Source: CAWCKS01 sp963796195
GTDB taxonomy: Bacteria > Pseudomonadota > Alphaproteobacteria > Rhizobiales > Xanthobacteraceae
Assembly (NCBI GenBank): GCA_963796195.1
Contig: CAWCKS010000017.1
Coordinates: forward strand, 1-64,000
Direction of reading: 5' to 3'
DNA length: 64,000 nt
Shown piece by piece: positions 17,654 through 27,297 of the stretch. The notes under the pieces are model-generated. The model saw nothing but the letters and a program-made list of their open reading frames with translations. It made no database searches and was not told where the DNA came from. A program made the translations under genes and the position numbers. Position 1 is the first letter of the stretch. Each line of letters begins with the position of its first letter.

Positions 17654-17955
17654 TCAAATCCGGACGTATTGGTGAAGCAATCCACCCAGGATCGGGCGGC
17701 AAAGAAGTTGCCGGTCACTCAACGGCGCATGACAGCGGCGCATCCTTGCCCAGGGACAGATGAGCTACGCTGGTTTGCCCGATCTCGAGGCCGAGCTTGA
17801 GAAGCTCGCCATGTATCCGGGGTGTTCCACAGCGGGTTGGGAATGCTGATCTCGCGGATCAGTCGACGTATCTCCGCCGGAACCGTCGGTCGACCGCCGC
17901 GAGGTCGCGACTTCCATCGCCAATACGACCTGAACCCCGCGCGGTGCCACCGCAC
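17654..17955 (-). mobile_element. second rve-type transposase remnant, catalytic middle deleted
   Basis: The minus strand shows WHRAGFRSYWRWKSRPRGGR and AEIRRLIREISIPNPLW (helix-turn-helix and pre-catalytic linker). One frame on come LGLEIGQTSVA and then directly HLSLGKDAPLSCAVE, with a terminal ILGGLLHQYVRI ending at 17654. The whole catalytic core between the linker and the C-terminal tail is gone. It belongs to the same broad family as the remnant at 14609-14824 but retains a different N-terminal portion. Confidence 0.6.
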
Positions 17956-18039
17956 AATGGTGTTGACCTAAGTCCCGGATGAATCGGTAAATCCGTCAAT
18001 GCGCGGCTTTCACGCCGATACTGCGGCATACGAATGCTT

Positions 18040-18292
18040 CAAGCCCCTGGCGGGCCCAAGCAAACGATCGTACTCACCTCTGCTCACCGCATAGCACTCG
18101 CAGGAACGTTGTTCGATTGCTTTGCGGTCGAGAATAGTGACATGTCCTCGTACGTATTCGATCAGCCTCAGCTTCTTTAGTTTGCCCGCTGCAGCCGTGG
18201 CGCTTGGTACGCCTCACGCCCAACATCATTGCGAGAAACTCCTGTGCCAATAAAAGCTCATCTGATTGAACACGATCATGCGTCATGAGCAT
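18040..18292 (-). pseudogene. Crp/Fnr-family regulator, C-terminal DNA-binding fragment
   Basis: The minus frame gives THDRVQSDELLLAQEFLAMM and LGVRR, the helix-turn-helix entry of a Crp/Fnr protein. The continuation TAAAGKLKKLRLIEYVRGHV and TILDRKAIEQRSCECYA lies one frame away. The cyclic-nucleotide-binding domain is absent. One indel near 18205 separates the two pieces. This is the remains of a larger regulator gene, with nothing left to regulate nearby. Confidence 0.55.
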
Positions 18293-18388
18293 CCATCGGC
18301 AGCAGCGTTGATCGATCGAGTGGAACTGGTTGCACGCTGCTGATTGGGCGACCTGGTTAAAAAATGCATGCCGTATTGAAGCATCAGT

Positions 18389-18496
18389 ATGCGAGATCAG
18401 ACGGAAGTGCGATTACTGGATGCCTTCAGAGACATCGAGGATAGTCGATTGAAGATCGGCATCATTCGTCTCATCGAGCGCATCAACGCTCGTTGA
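18389..18496 (+). CDS. 35-aa ORF resembling the tail of an XRE-type repressor
   Basis: The product (starting MRDQTEVRLLDAFRDIED and ending in RLIERINAR) resembles the short C-terminal helix found at the end of many alphaproteobacterial XRE-family regulators. No DNA-binding domain precedes it, and the upstream DNA is degraded, so it is most likely a fragment rather than a gene. Confidence 0.25.
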   Translation: MRDQTEVRLLDAFRDIEDSRLKIGIIRLIERINAR

Positions 18497-18972
18497 TAGG
18501 GCTGGGCAATGAAATTGGACCTGATTGAAGGGGTCGTGATCACCTTGTCGGCGACCACCGCCAAGCTCATGGTGTTCAAGCTCGTCACCGCGGCAGCAAA
18601 AAAACTTGGCGACGATTGAAGGGAGAAAATCAGTTGCCGAAAGTTGTCCGAGGCGTCAAATTCCAAAACGGCATCGAGGTCATCGAAATGCCAGCTCACC
18701 ACGCCGCCTGATCGACCTCATCACCCAATCTCCCGCATAGCTCGCCTACCGAAGCATGGGCCCGCTGATCCACGAGGCAGGTCGTACGGTCTGGGACTCA
18801 GCCTGCTGTGTTGCTGAGTCCTAAAGGCATTGTAAACGGCAGCGGGCAACGCCTGACGTTTGGGCTGGATCGCCAATCCCGGCATTTTCATGGATTAATG
18901 TTCACCTAATCACCTTGCCCGGAATGGCCTGTCTATCGTGCGCGGCCATGACCGCCAATTGGGAGGTTCGCC
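18497..18972. other. gene-free gap before the AbgB-like gene
   Basis: Fragments of open frame on both strands (for example a short plus-strand stretch LPKVVRGVKFQNGIEVIEM at about 18633-18690) are reminiscent of transposon debris, but I could not place them. The end of the gap must contain the promoter of the AbgB-like gene, whose Shine-Dalgarno sequence GGGAGG is at 18960-18965. Confidence 0.35.
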
Positions 18973-20550
18973 ATGTGGGACGAGTCCTTTAGCATTACCG
19001 ACATGTCGCGGCGTTCATTGCTGGTCGGTTCACTCGCGTCTACGGCTGCATGCATGCTGGCGCCTTCTTCCGCCTGGGCTAAGGATACGGCTGCCCCCCC
19101 ATCCGCCCAAGAAGCGCACGACGCCGTGCAGGCGGTGCGCGACGCGATTTTACGAATTTCGCAGGAAGTCTGGAAAAATCCGGAGCTGTCGCTGCATGAG
19201 GAGATCTCTTCCGAAATTCACCTACGGGAACTGAGGGAAGCCGGCTTCACGATCGTCAGCACCGGAACCTCCGGTATTCCCACAGCCTTCGTGGCTGAAT
19301 GGTCGCAAGGCAAAGGCGGACCGAAGATCGGCTTCCTGCCGGAATATGATGCGCTTCCCGACCTGGGCAACGCGGCCGAACCGCGCCAGACGCCCGGTCC
19401 CGCCGGCGCCAAGGTCGGACACGGCTGCGGCCACAACATGTTGGGCGCAGGCTGCACCGGCGCAGCGTTCGCACTGAAGAAGATGATGATCGATAAGAAG
19501 GTGCCGGGCACGATACGAGTATATGGTTGCGCGGCCGAGGAAACCGAGGGCGCCAAGGTTTACATGGCCCGCGATGAATTGTTCAACGATCTCGATGGTT
19601 GTCTTGCCTGGCATCCGGGACCGATGAATGCGACGGGCTTGCTCCGGACCGCCGCCGTCAACATGCTGCGGGTGCGTTACGCCGGCCGCACCGCCCACGC
19701 CGGGGTCGATCCCTGGGAAGGTCGCAGCGCGCTGAAGGGGGCCGAACTCTTCGGTGTCGGCATTCAGTTCATGCGCGAACATCTCAAGCCGACGACGCGC
19801 CTCCACTACGTCTACACGGACGCAGGATCGACGCCCAATGTGGTGCCCGGGTCCGCCGAGGTGCTCATCACGATCCGCGATCAGGATCGAGCGGACGTCA
19901 ATACCGTGACCGAATGGGTCAAGGATGTCGCCAACGGCGCGGCGACCTCGACCCGGACCCAAGTCGCGATCGATGCTTTCTTCGGCCTCCATGACCTGTT
20001 GCCGAACGAAACCTTGGCGGGCAGCATTCACGCCCATATGTCCGCGCTCCCCCTGAAGTGGACTGAGGAGGAACAGGGGTTCGCCAAGGCTTGCCAGCGC
20101 GAAATGGGATTGCCCGAGGCCGGACTTATGCCCAGCATCATGCCGGTTCTCCCTGAAATAACCACCGGGGGCGGAACCGATGTCGGAGATGTCAGCTACA
20201 ATACACCTACGGGTCTCTTCGCATTGGCGACCATGCCTATCGGCGTCGGGCTGCACACATGGCCGGTGACCGCCTGTGGTGGCACGAGCATTGGCGACAA
20301 GGGGTCGATCTATTCGGCTATCGTCATGGCCGGTGTCGGCTATGACCTCATGACTAATCCGGAACTGCGCGCAGCCGCCCGAGCTGATTTCGACCGCCGC
20401 AAGGCGGGACGAAGCTATGTGTCGCCTCTGATCGAGAGCAGACTGCGCCCGGACGGGATACCTCCGCGTCTGCTTCTGCGCGATGGGAGCCAGGAGCTTG
20501 GCGTCGAATTCGTGAAGGAGGCCGAGGCGTCAAAGACGCCGACACCTTAG
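18973..20550 (+). CDS. AbgB-like M20 amidohydrolase, Tat/Sec-exported
   Basis: 525 aa, Shine-Dalgarno GGGAGG eight bases before the ATG. A twin-Arg-type signal peptide (MSRRSLLVGSLAS to about residue 36) is followed by an M20D metallopeptidase. Dinuclear-metal motifs are visible: GHGCGHNMLGAG, the YGCAAEETEGAKVYM glutamate region, AGRTAHAGVDPWEGRSAL at the lid domain, and GGTDVGDVSYNTP with GVGLHTWPVT near the end. The pattern is closest to AbgB, the catalytic-family subunit for p-aminobenzoyl-glutamate cleavage, but the signal peptide implies periplasmic action. No AbgA partner lies next to it. It is intact. Substrate is inferred from family; other acyl-amino acids are possible. Confidence 0.8.
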   Translation: MWDESFSITDMSRRSLLVGSLASTAACMLAPSSAWAKDTAAPPSAQEAHDAVQAVRDAILRISQEVWKNPELSLHEEISSEIHLRELREAGFTIVSTGTSGIPTAFVAEWSQGKGGPKIGFLPEYDALPDLGNAAEPRQTPGPAGAKVGHGCGHNMLGAGCTGAAFALKKMMIDKKVPGTIRVYGCAAEETEGAKVYMARDELFNDLDGCLAWHPGPMNATGLLRTAAVNMLRVRYAGRTAHAGVDPWEGRSALKGAELFGVGIQFMREHLKPTTRLHYVYTDAGSTPNVVPGSAEVLITIRDQDRADVNTVTEWVKDVANGAATSTRTQVAIDAFFGLHDLLPNETLAGSIHAHMSALPLKWTEEEQGFAKACQREMGLPEAGLMPSIMPVLPEITTGGGTDVGDVSYNTPTGLFALATMPIGVGLHTWPVTACGGTSIGDKGSIYSAIVMAGVGYDLMTNPELRAAARADFDRRKAGRSYVSPLIESRLRPDGIPPRLLLRDGSQELGVEFVKEAEASKTPTP

Positions 20551-20897
20551 CGATCGGGCTTGCTGCCACTTGGCATTTCAGTGCCGCACGGGGGCGACCG
20601 GTCAAGTCATCGGGGCGAGGCAAATCTATTCGCCGCGATTCTTGTCCACTTGGCCTCTGATCGGGCCAACCGTGGATGTCGGCGACCGCGATCCAAGCGT
20701 CGACATAACATAACATAGTGTTCGGGATTTGGCGTGCGCATGATGCCGAGCGGCCGGCGATTTTTCCTGGCGCAATACCGACGCCACGGCCGGACGCGTC
20801 GGGTGATGATTGGGCAATTCGGGTGGCACGTGGCATGTCGGCTTTTGGCGGCAATAAGCGTTGCTTCGCGCGGTGTATCGGTATTTCCGGTGTCGGC
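20551..20897. other. gap between AbgB-like gene and repeat
   Basis: No gene recognised. ATGTCGGCTTTTGGCGG near 20836 is a segment that also occurs at 14418 beside the related repeat fragment. Confidence 0.35.
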
Positions 20898-21080
20898 GGA
20901 CTGTGTTGCGAAAGTCGAAAATTGCAACGGTCCCAAATTTTTGGGAAACCCCTGAAGCGCGAAGAGATCGATGATTTGCACAGCCTCAGTCGCGCTACCG
21001 AAGTGCCTGCGAGTTTAGCGTGAGGCGACGAGGTACCTCAGATCTTTTACGGCAATACCGCGCCAGCAGCATTGCGGAAC
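20898..21080. repeat. second copy of the 16.6-kb repeat, lacking the right inverted end
   Basis: From GGACTGTGTTGCGAAAGTCG onward the sequence follows the 16577 element: AATTGCAACGGTC, AAATTTTTGG, GCTTAGCGTGAGGCGA-type (here GTTTAGCGTGAGGCGA) and CCTCAGATCT blocks occur in the same order. The right terminal repeat is missing or too degraded to see. Estimated identity is high in blocks, with scattered changes. Confidence 0.55.
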
Positions 21081-21199
21081 GGCAGCAGACCCTATTAAGG
21101 CCTGAAAGCCGATATTCCATCGACCAAAAATAGCATGTCCCTGCAAGACCAGCGTCAGCCGCCCCGGCGGCTGACCGCGATCTGCATTCAAGCCGATGC

Positions 21200-22234
21200 T
21201 CACGTCCGTTCACCTTCGCGTCCCGACAGGAGCAGCGCAATCCATCGCGTTGAATTGTGCTCGTCGCAGATGGTGAGCATCGCTATGACAATAGGCACAC
21301 CAATGAAGGCTCCGGCGACTCCCCAAAGGAAGCTCCAAAAGAATACCGCAAACAGGACAACGAACGGCGAAATGGACAGAGCGGCACCAGCCATTCGGGG
21401 CTCAAGATAGCTTCCGATGAGAAACTGGATCATGTTCAGACATGCGAAGACCGCGATAGCAAGTTGCCACGACCCGAATTGAACCAGGGCGAACACTGTC
21501 GGGAAAACTGTTGCGACGAGCGGGCCAATGAAAGGAATGTAATTCAGCACGAACGCAATCACGCCCCACGCCGTCGCCAATTCGATACCGGCAAGCAATG
21601 CAAAGCTCCAAACGATGATGCCGGTCAAGATGCTTACGACGCTGCGGACAAGCATATATTTTTGCAGCTTGGCCGCGATGTCGGCACCGGCAACCAAAAG
21701 CATCTGCCCAGTCGTCACATCCTTGAGACGTTCGACATTCTTGCGAACGACCTCGACCTCGAGCAGGCCGAGGACGATGAAAGCGAAGGCAATGACAATA
21801 AAGGATATCAACCGGTAGCCTCCTCCTCCGAGGCCTTTCACCGCAGGAAGAAGCCAGTTCGTATTGCTGTAACTTTGGGTCACCATGTCCGTGACCGATA
21901 CGCCGTGTCCGTCGAGCCAATCTGCTGCCTGCACATACAAGAGCTGCAGCCGGTCAGCGTTGTCGGTGAGCCATCTGACCACCTTGCTGAATCCCCAGAT
22001 CAGCAAAAAACCAAGCACCGAAATAATGACGAGAACGCTAATGATCGTCACCACGAGAGCGAGAAGCTTTGGAATTCTCGCCTGGAGAGCCTGCTGGATT
22101 GGCCACACGATTGCGATGACGAACAGTGAGAACGCCACTGGTGCAACAATCGGTTGGGCAAGATAGAGACCGACAAGGACCAGGGTCGTCGCGCAGAATA
22201 GAAGCAGTGTCTTGATCGTACGATTTTGGGTCAT
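21200..22234 (-). CDS. AI-2E family transporter (PerM/YhhT-like membrane protein)
   Basis: 344 aa from the ATG at 22234; the open frame extends further upstream, but homology begins with MTQNRT and two N-terminal helices. The protein has about eight membrane helices. It also has the family's central soluble segment (residues about 80-190) and the conserved FVLNYIPFIGPLVATVFP loop. The late helices contain SYLEPRMAGAALSISPFVV. Members export diverse small molecules; some move autoinducer-2 or protons/sodium, but the substrate here is unknown. It lies 103 bases downstream of the MarC gene on the same strand and may be co-transcribed with it. Confidence 0.8.
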   Translation of the reverse strand: MTQNRTIKTLLLFCATTLVLVGLYLAQPIVAPVAFSLFVIAIVWPIQQALQARIPKLLALVVTIISVLVIISVLGFLLIWGFSKVVRWLTDNADRLQLLYVQAADWLDGHGVSVTDMVTQSYSNTNWLLPAVKGLGGGGYRLISFIVIAFAFIVLGLLEVEVVRKNVERLKDVTTGQMLLVAGADIAAKLQKYMLVRSVVSILTGIIVWSFALLAGIELATAWGVIAFVLNYIPFIGPLVATVFPTVFALVQFGSWQLAIAVFACLNMIQFLIGSYLEPRMAGAALSISPFVVLFAVFFWSFLWGVAGAFIGVPIVIAMLTICDEHNSTRWIALLLSGREGERT

Positions 22235-22337
22235 CGCCAGAGTCGGTCCATGAGGGATTGTGTCAGGGCAGTCAGAGCCACGTCGATCACAACGGCGTAG
22301 CCGAACCATTTCCACCGCGGCTCCAGGAGGGAGCAGT

Positions 22338-23000
22338 TTACTTTGCTGGAATTCCGTGCGGTTGCACGCTCGCCAGAAGATCGCTTGCCCCGGTCCAGAT
22401 AATTTGAATGCCGAGACAAAAAAGGATGAATGCGGAAAGCCGGGCGGCGATATCGGTCCCGCTGCCGCCCAACAGTCGTTCAACTCGATCCGAGTAGGCA
22501 AAGCAGATATAGATCGCCGCCGCCATCACGATAGTTGCGAGCAAGCTTGCAAGAAAAAAGCCGAGGTCTTGCGTGTAATCAGAATATGCAGATCGGGAAA
22601 GCCCAAGACTGATCATGACGGCGATCGTCCCGGGTCCAGTTGTGAGCGGTAACGTCAAAGGATAAAAAGCCAGGCCGCTATAGTCCACCCGCTGGTCGGT
22701 GGCCGTCGCTTCGGTCTCCGTGCGTGTGCCCTCATTCAGCAACTTCCAGCCGGACGACGACACAATGAGACCGCCGGCGACCCGAAGCACCGGCACCGAA
22801 ATGCCATAGAGCTTCAGGACGAGCGCACCGAGCAGCAGCGATCCCGTCATCACAAAAAATGAATTTAGTGCAACCCGTCGTGCAAGTGATCTTCGCATGG
22901 CGATAGAGGCATATTTCGTCATGCTAAGAAAAACGAGCGCGGTCCCTGGCGGATTGATCACCGAAAACAACGCCGCAAGCACAAGAAGGAAGGTCTCCAT
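22338..23000 (-). CDS. MarC/UPF0056 family integral membrane protein
   Basis: 220 aa with six membrane helices. It starts METFLLVLAALFSVINPPG, the family's N-terminal helix with its NPPG turn, and carries the second-half equivalent PLTLPLTTGPGTIAVMIS. Length and helix pattern match MarC/YhgN proteins. The function is unproven: the original link of MarC to multiple antibiotic resistance was withdrawn, and transport of small metabolites is suspected. The Shine-Dalgarno sequence is weak (GAGA). Same orientation and about 100-base spacing as its neighbours DUF3611 and AI-2E suggests a three-gene membrane operon. Confidence 0.85.
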   Translation of the reverse strand: METFLLVLAALFSVINPPGTALVFLSMTKYASIAMRRSLARRVALNSFFVMTGSLLLGALVLKLYGISVPVLRVAGGLIVSSSGWKLLNEGTRTETEATATDQRVDYSGLAFYPLTLPLTTGPGTIAVMISLGLSRSAYSDYTQDLGFFLASLLATIVMAAAIYICFAYSDRVERLLGGSGTDIAARLSAFILFCLGIQIIWTGASDLLASVQPHGIPAK

Positions 23001-23100
23001 ATTTTCTCGCCAATCTCTCCGATACCGGTATCCGCTTTCCGAAGTTCGTTCGTACGGAGCCGCATCCCGTGAACCCTTGGCGTTACTCCTCGTTTCTGAC

Positions 23101-23700
23101 CTAGGGGAATTCGGCAGAAGTGATCATGCTGCGGAACAGCAGCCAAATGCTAAGTGTCAAGACGGTGAGTTCGCCGAAGAGCGTAGATTTTAGAGCCAGC
23201 AGATTCATCATGTCGGCCGCGGATACCCAACTCTCCTGCCCACTCGTCTTGGTTTGAATCACCGGAACGCCCACTTGGGGAGCGCGGAGGAAATAGAGCA
23301 GAAGCTGCACCACCTCGAATAACATGACGAGCATCGAAAGAAGGATGCCAATCGCGCTTGAGGCAACTCCTATCCAGGCCACTCGCTGCACTGCAAATTC
23401 CGACGGGCGCCGTGCAGGATCGGCAATCTGCTCGCCGAGGCGTGTATATCGGTAGGACCACACCGTGGTGAACCCCAGCACGATCAATCCGGCGATCGCG
23501 AGATACTCAACCAGCAGAGAGCCACCACGCGTGCCCGCCCCGGCGTTGCGGCCCAATATCATGGCGTAGATCGCGAAGAAGACGGGGATCACACCGATCA
23601 CCAGCTGGATCCAAAAGCCGGTCCAGCCCAGGCTCGTGAAAGCCTTCGCGAGACTGTCCTTGCTGGATGGTCTCAAAACTTTGCGGAGCGCCCGCAGCAT
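23101..23700 (-). CDS. DUF3611 family membrane protein
   Basis: About 199 aa from the ATG at 23700 (MLRALRKVLRPSS); an in-frame start at 23838 would add 46 residues that do not look conserved. Four membrane helices are visible, the first in LGWTGFWIQLVIGVIPVFFA; the GELTVLTLSIWLLF region near the end is typical of DUF3611, a family otherwise best known from cyanobacteria and chloroplasts. Role unknown. It is the first gene of a possible minus-strand operon with MarC and AI-2E. Confidence 0.6.
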   Translation of the reverse strand: MLRALRKVLRPSSKDSLAKAFTSLGWTGFWIQLVIGVIPVFFAIYAMILGRNAGAGTRGGSLLVEYLAIAGLIVLGFTTVWSYRYTRLGEQIADPARRPSEFAVQRVAWIGVASSAIGILLSMLVMLFEVVQLLLYFLRAPQVGVPVIQTKTSGQESWVSAADMMNLLALKSTLFGELTVLTLSIWLLFRSMITSAEFP

Positions 23701-23838
23701 CGTGATCGAGCCTTCACTGCCGCCACATGTTTGTGGATCATAGCCCAGCACGGATCGAATGTCGCTGGCCTTGGTCGCTTCTCCGGTTGCCTTCGAGTTC
23801 GTGGCTGGGCGCACGAAAACTGCGACGTTCAGTCCCAC

Positions 23839-24522
23839 TCGGATTACCGTTGGTTAATTGCGCATCCATGGTCTCGCAATGGCGACTGCCCAATATGCCG
23901 ATAAACAAAGGCGCTTGAACATGCTCGATAGGAGGGACGTGCCAGTGTTGAAGGATACGTCTTCACCGCAATGATCCGCAGGCTGAAGTTAGGCAGAAGA
24001 CGTCGCAATTTTACTCTCGAGGAGCTCCTGACAAACACAGCGTCCGGCCTCCCTGGAGAGACTGCGCCGGATTTTTCCGACGATATCCGAAACGGCTTCG
24101 GTGACGCCGCAATTTCGGAGACGCGCGTCACTTGCGCGGAGAAGCGCTCCAAAGACGATTGAAGGCAAAGGACGGTTCGGACGCACCGCGAACCATTGCG
24201 CACGCCACGCGAGACGACGCTTCTCAGCGCCCCGAATTATCGGAAATCCGTGTTAGCAACGAAAACCGGCGCGCGAGAGGTCGTAAACCGAGCCCAACAG
24301 GCCTGTGAGTTGATATTGCGGGCGTGCGGTACTGTCGTCGTCGCTGCACTTCACGTTCTGTCGTCCAGGATCCGCCTTGTTGTTCCCTTCACGATATTGG
24401 CGATTGCGCCGATCTGACGGTATCCGCCGTTTTGTGTTTACCGGTTTTGATGGCAGTATTGTTGGCGGGGGCGACCTTCGCGCGCGTCCACGGCGGACTA
24501 CAATATTGGAAAGAAGCGAACC
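23839..24522. other. gene-poor divergent region
   Basis: Separates the minus-strand membrane operon from the plus-strand BI-1 gene. A 63-codon plus frame (23971-24162) contains RRRNFTLEELLTNT, faintly similar to the C-terminal end of MazE/AbrB-type antitoxins, but no partner toxin is present. I do not call it a gene. The BI-1 promoter should lie near 24400-24510. Confidence 0.35.
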
Positions 24523-25227
24523 ATGTCCAACTATGATCGAAACACAGCCGCTTCTGGCGCCGGCGCCATCATAGTCGACGCCGGCCTGCGAACCTACATG
24601 CTGAAGATCTACAACCACATGGCGGCCGGGGTTGGCCTGACCGCCATCGTCGCGTGGTTGACCTATAGGTCTACCGGCCCAGAGCTGCTAACGAGTTCCC
24701 TGATGTGGGTGTTCGTTCTCGCACCCCTGGGCCTGGTGTTCTTCCTTAGCGCGCGTATCAACACGTTGTCGGCGAACACGGCGCGATCGATTTTTTTCGT
24801 CTATGCAGCCCTCGTAGGCGTGTCGCTCTCGACCCTCTTCCACATCTATACAAATTCCTCGATTACACGAGTGTTTTTGATTGCAGCCGCCATGTTTGGG
24901 GCACTGAGTTTTTTCGGATATACAACCCGGCGCGACCTGTCGGGATTTGGCACTTTCCTGTTTATGGGCCTGATCGGAGTCATCATCGCAAGCCTTGTCA
25001 ACCTGTTCTTGCGCTCGACCCAACTTGACTGGTTGATCTCGGTTGTCGGCGTCGGGGTTTTTGCGGGTCTGACCGCCTACGATACCCAACGCATCAAAGC
25101 GATGTACGACCAAAGCGACGACGCAACGTCCGCAGCCCGCAAGGCCGTTATCGGCGCATTGTCGCTCTACCTCAACTTTATCAACCTGTTCATGATGTTG
25201 CTGCGCTTAGCCGGAAGTCGGCGCTAG
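24523..25227 (+). CDS. Bax inhibitor-1 (BI-1/YbhL) family membrane protein
   Basis: 234 aa, Shine-Dalgarno GGAAAG (24508-24513). Seven membrane helices with the family's central SFFGYTTRRDLSGFGTFLFM and the C-terminal GLTAYDTQRIKAMYDQ motif that carries the conserved Asp of the pH-sensitive calcium-leak pair. The end (ALSLYLNFINLFMMLLRLAG) is canonical. Bacterial members form a proton-gated Ca2+ leak in the inner membrane or interact with the FtsH protease. Intact and full length; it is a single-gene unit on the plus strand. Confidence 0.9.
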   Translation: MSNYDRNTAASGAGAIIVDAGLRTYMLKIYNHMAAGVGLTAIVAWLTYRSTGPELLTSSLMWVFVLAPLGLVFFLSARINTLSANTARSIFFVYAALVGVSLSTLFHIYTNSSITRVFLIAAAMFGALSFFGYTTRRDLSGFGTFLFMGLIGVIIASLVNLFLRSTQLDWLISVVGVGVFAGLTAYDTQRIKAMYDQSDDATSAARKAVIGALSLYLNFINLFMMLLRLAGSRR

Positions 25228-25271
25228 GCGAGCGATGCAGACGTCGGACTGGACTGGCGTTTCGCGCACCA

Positions 25272-27083
25272 TCAGAAGCGCCAGTAGAGGGGAACAACGA
25301 ACAACGCGACGATCAACCACCAGATCGTAAGAAGAATGCCGAACTTCGGATAGTCGGAAAACTTGTATCCGCCCGGTCCCATCACCATGAGGTTCACGGG
25401 GGTGGCGATGGGAGTGAGCAGCGCAGCGTGCGATGCGATGGCGATGGCAACGATAAATGGCAGGGGCGACACGCCCAGCTCATGCGCCATGGCGATGCTG
25501 ATCGGAAAGAACAGCAGGGCCGTTGCGGTGTTGCTGATCACGCAGCCGGTCAGCGCGGCAACAACAAATAGTCCGGCCATGAACGCACGCGGACCCGCGT
25601 TGCCCAGGAAGTGGATCAGGGTGTCGGCGATCAAATCCGCGGCGCCGGTCTTGGTCATTGCCGCGCTCAACGGGATCATGCCGCCAATCAAAAAGCAGGT
25701 ATTCCAGTCGATACCCTTGTAGGCCTGCGGGATGGTGACGACACCTGCAAGGACCATCAAGATCGCGCAAACCAGTCCGGCGACCGAACTGGGTAACAGG
25801 CCGGTCGCGAGCAGGATTACAAGGAGCGCGAGAATGGCGACCGCCTCAACCGCGCCAAGGCCCAGCGGCACGGCCTGACGGCGCACCACCTCCGGCGAGT
25901 CCACGACCAGCATCTGAGGATCTGTCAAGTGCTTGTCGAGCGCTCCCCAGCTCCCCTGCAACAGCAAATGGTCGCCGACGGCCAGGCGATGTGCCCCCGC
26001 ACCGACGTCCTCGCCGCCGCGTTGGACCGCCAGCACCAGCAGATCTCCGTCACGCGCGGTCATGCCGGCAAATACCATTTCCCCCACGAGCTTCGAGCGA
26101 GGCGGGATGACAATCTCCGCCAGGCCCGACGTGCGATTGAACAGCGCTTCGGCTAAAGAAGCCGGATTTCTTCGGAACAGAACGCAAGATGCTGCTCTGC
26201 TGCCAACTGACCGGCGGCCTGCGCATCGCCGCGAACGATCAACAGGTCACCCTCAGCGAGATTCTCGCGTGTCAGCAACTTTCCGCTCCCAGCCTCCTGA
26301 ATTGCGACGAGCGAGAGACCAGCATATTGTGCAATGTTCACTTGCTCTCGCCGAGCGCCGACAAGCGCAGAGGTCGATCGAACGCGCAGCCGATGCAACC
26401 CGTCCTCGATCTTGTATTGCTCAACCAGGGTGCGCGCATGCCGACTGAAGTCAGGCGGCAACGAAGCTCCATTCGTATGCGGCAGCAACCATTTCGCGGT
26501 CAGCAGGATGATCGCCATGGTGCCCAGCAACATCGGTATTCCGGCGACGGCAAACTCGAAAAATCCAATAGGCTGCAAACCGGCGTCCACGGCCGCGCTT
26601 GACGCGATCACGTTCAAAGGAGCGCCAATCAGCGTCAACATGGTCGAGCCATGCGTCGCAAAAACCATGGGGAGGAGCAACTGCGATGTGGGAATATGAA
26701 GGCGGACTGCAAGACACCACGCACAATGGAAGCAAGGCTGCGACCGTGCCATTGACGCTTATGGTGCAGGTGAAAAGCGCCGCCAGCAGCATGAGCAGGA
26801 TCATGAGCCGCGGGCGGCTTTCGCCGGCCTGTCTGATCAACCACTGCCCGGCCCAGGTCGTTATCCCCGACGCTTCCAGTCCGCTCGCCACCACGAACAG
26901 AGATGCGATGAGCACGACGGTAAGGTCGCCAAACCCGCCCAATGCTTGTCCGACCGGGAGGATGCCGGTGAAGTAGAGCGAAAGCGAAACTCCCATGGCT
27001 ACGATCACCGGAGGCACGCGCCCCCACATGAAAAGTACGAGCGCCACAAAGATCAGAAGAAATACAATGACGATGCCGCTCAT
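25272..27083 (-). pseudogene. SLC13/DASS-type permease with two TrkA-C domains, two frameshifts
   Basis: Start at 27083 after GGGAGGTCGG. N-terminal helices read normally (SIVIVFL-type start, then GGFGDLTVVLIASLFVVASG) up to GTVAALLPLCVV. The frame then shifts by one base near 26712, and LAVRLHIPTSQLLLPMVFAT and GSTMLTLIGAPLNVIASSA continue, followed by the first RCK/TrkA-C domain. A second one-base shift near 26155 leads to LAEALFNRTSGLAEIVIPP, the second TrkA-C domain, and the C-terminal half with CVISNTATALLFFPISIAMA. The intact gene at 32597 has the same domain order. The family moves dicarboxylates, sulfate or related anions with Na+ or H+. Confidence 0.75.
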
Positions 27084-27297
27084 GGCCGACCTCCCCAGTC
27101 ACCCAGTACGTAGCCAAATTCTGATTGATCCAAGTTTGATGAAGGCCAGACAAGACAAGTCTGCTTCGAGCTTGCCACATCGCGTGAGGCTCGGGAACGT
27201 CCGCAACATCGTGTCTTCGAGTCTTGACAACCGTCGCAAATCTGCGGCGACCGGCAGGATCGAAAGTCCCTGTCCCTGGTTGCCGATCCGGCTGGCT

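Noticed and set aside
18633..18714. short plus-strand frame LPKVVRGVKFQNGIEVIEM
   Set aside because: Too short and without start context; it feels like mobile-element debris, but I could not place it in a family.
21257..22129. 290-codon plus-strand frame opposite the AI-2E transporter
   Set aside because: Composition is polar and repetitive with no hydrophobic pattern; the minus strand encodes a convincing multi-pass transporter.
23971..24162. MazE/AbrB-like antitoxin tail
   Set aside because: Only a short RRRNFTLEELL stretch fits; no beta-strand DNA-binding part and no toxin neighbour.
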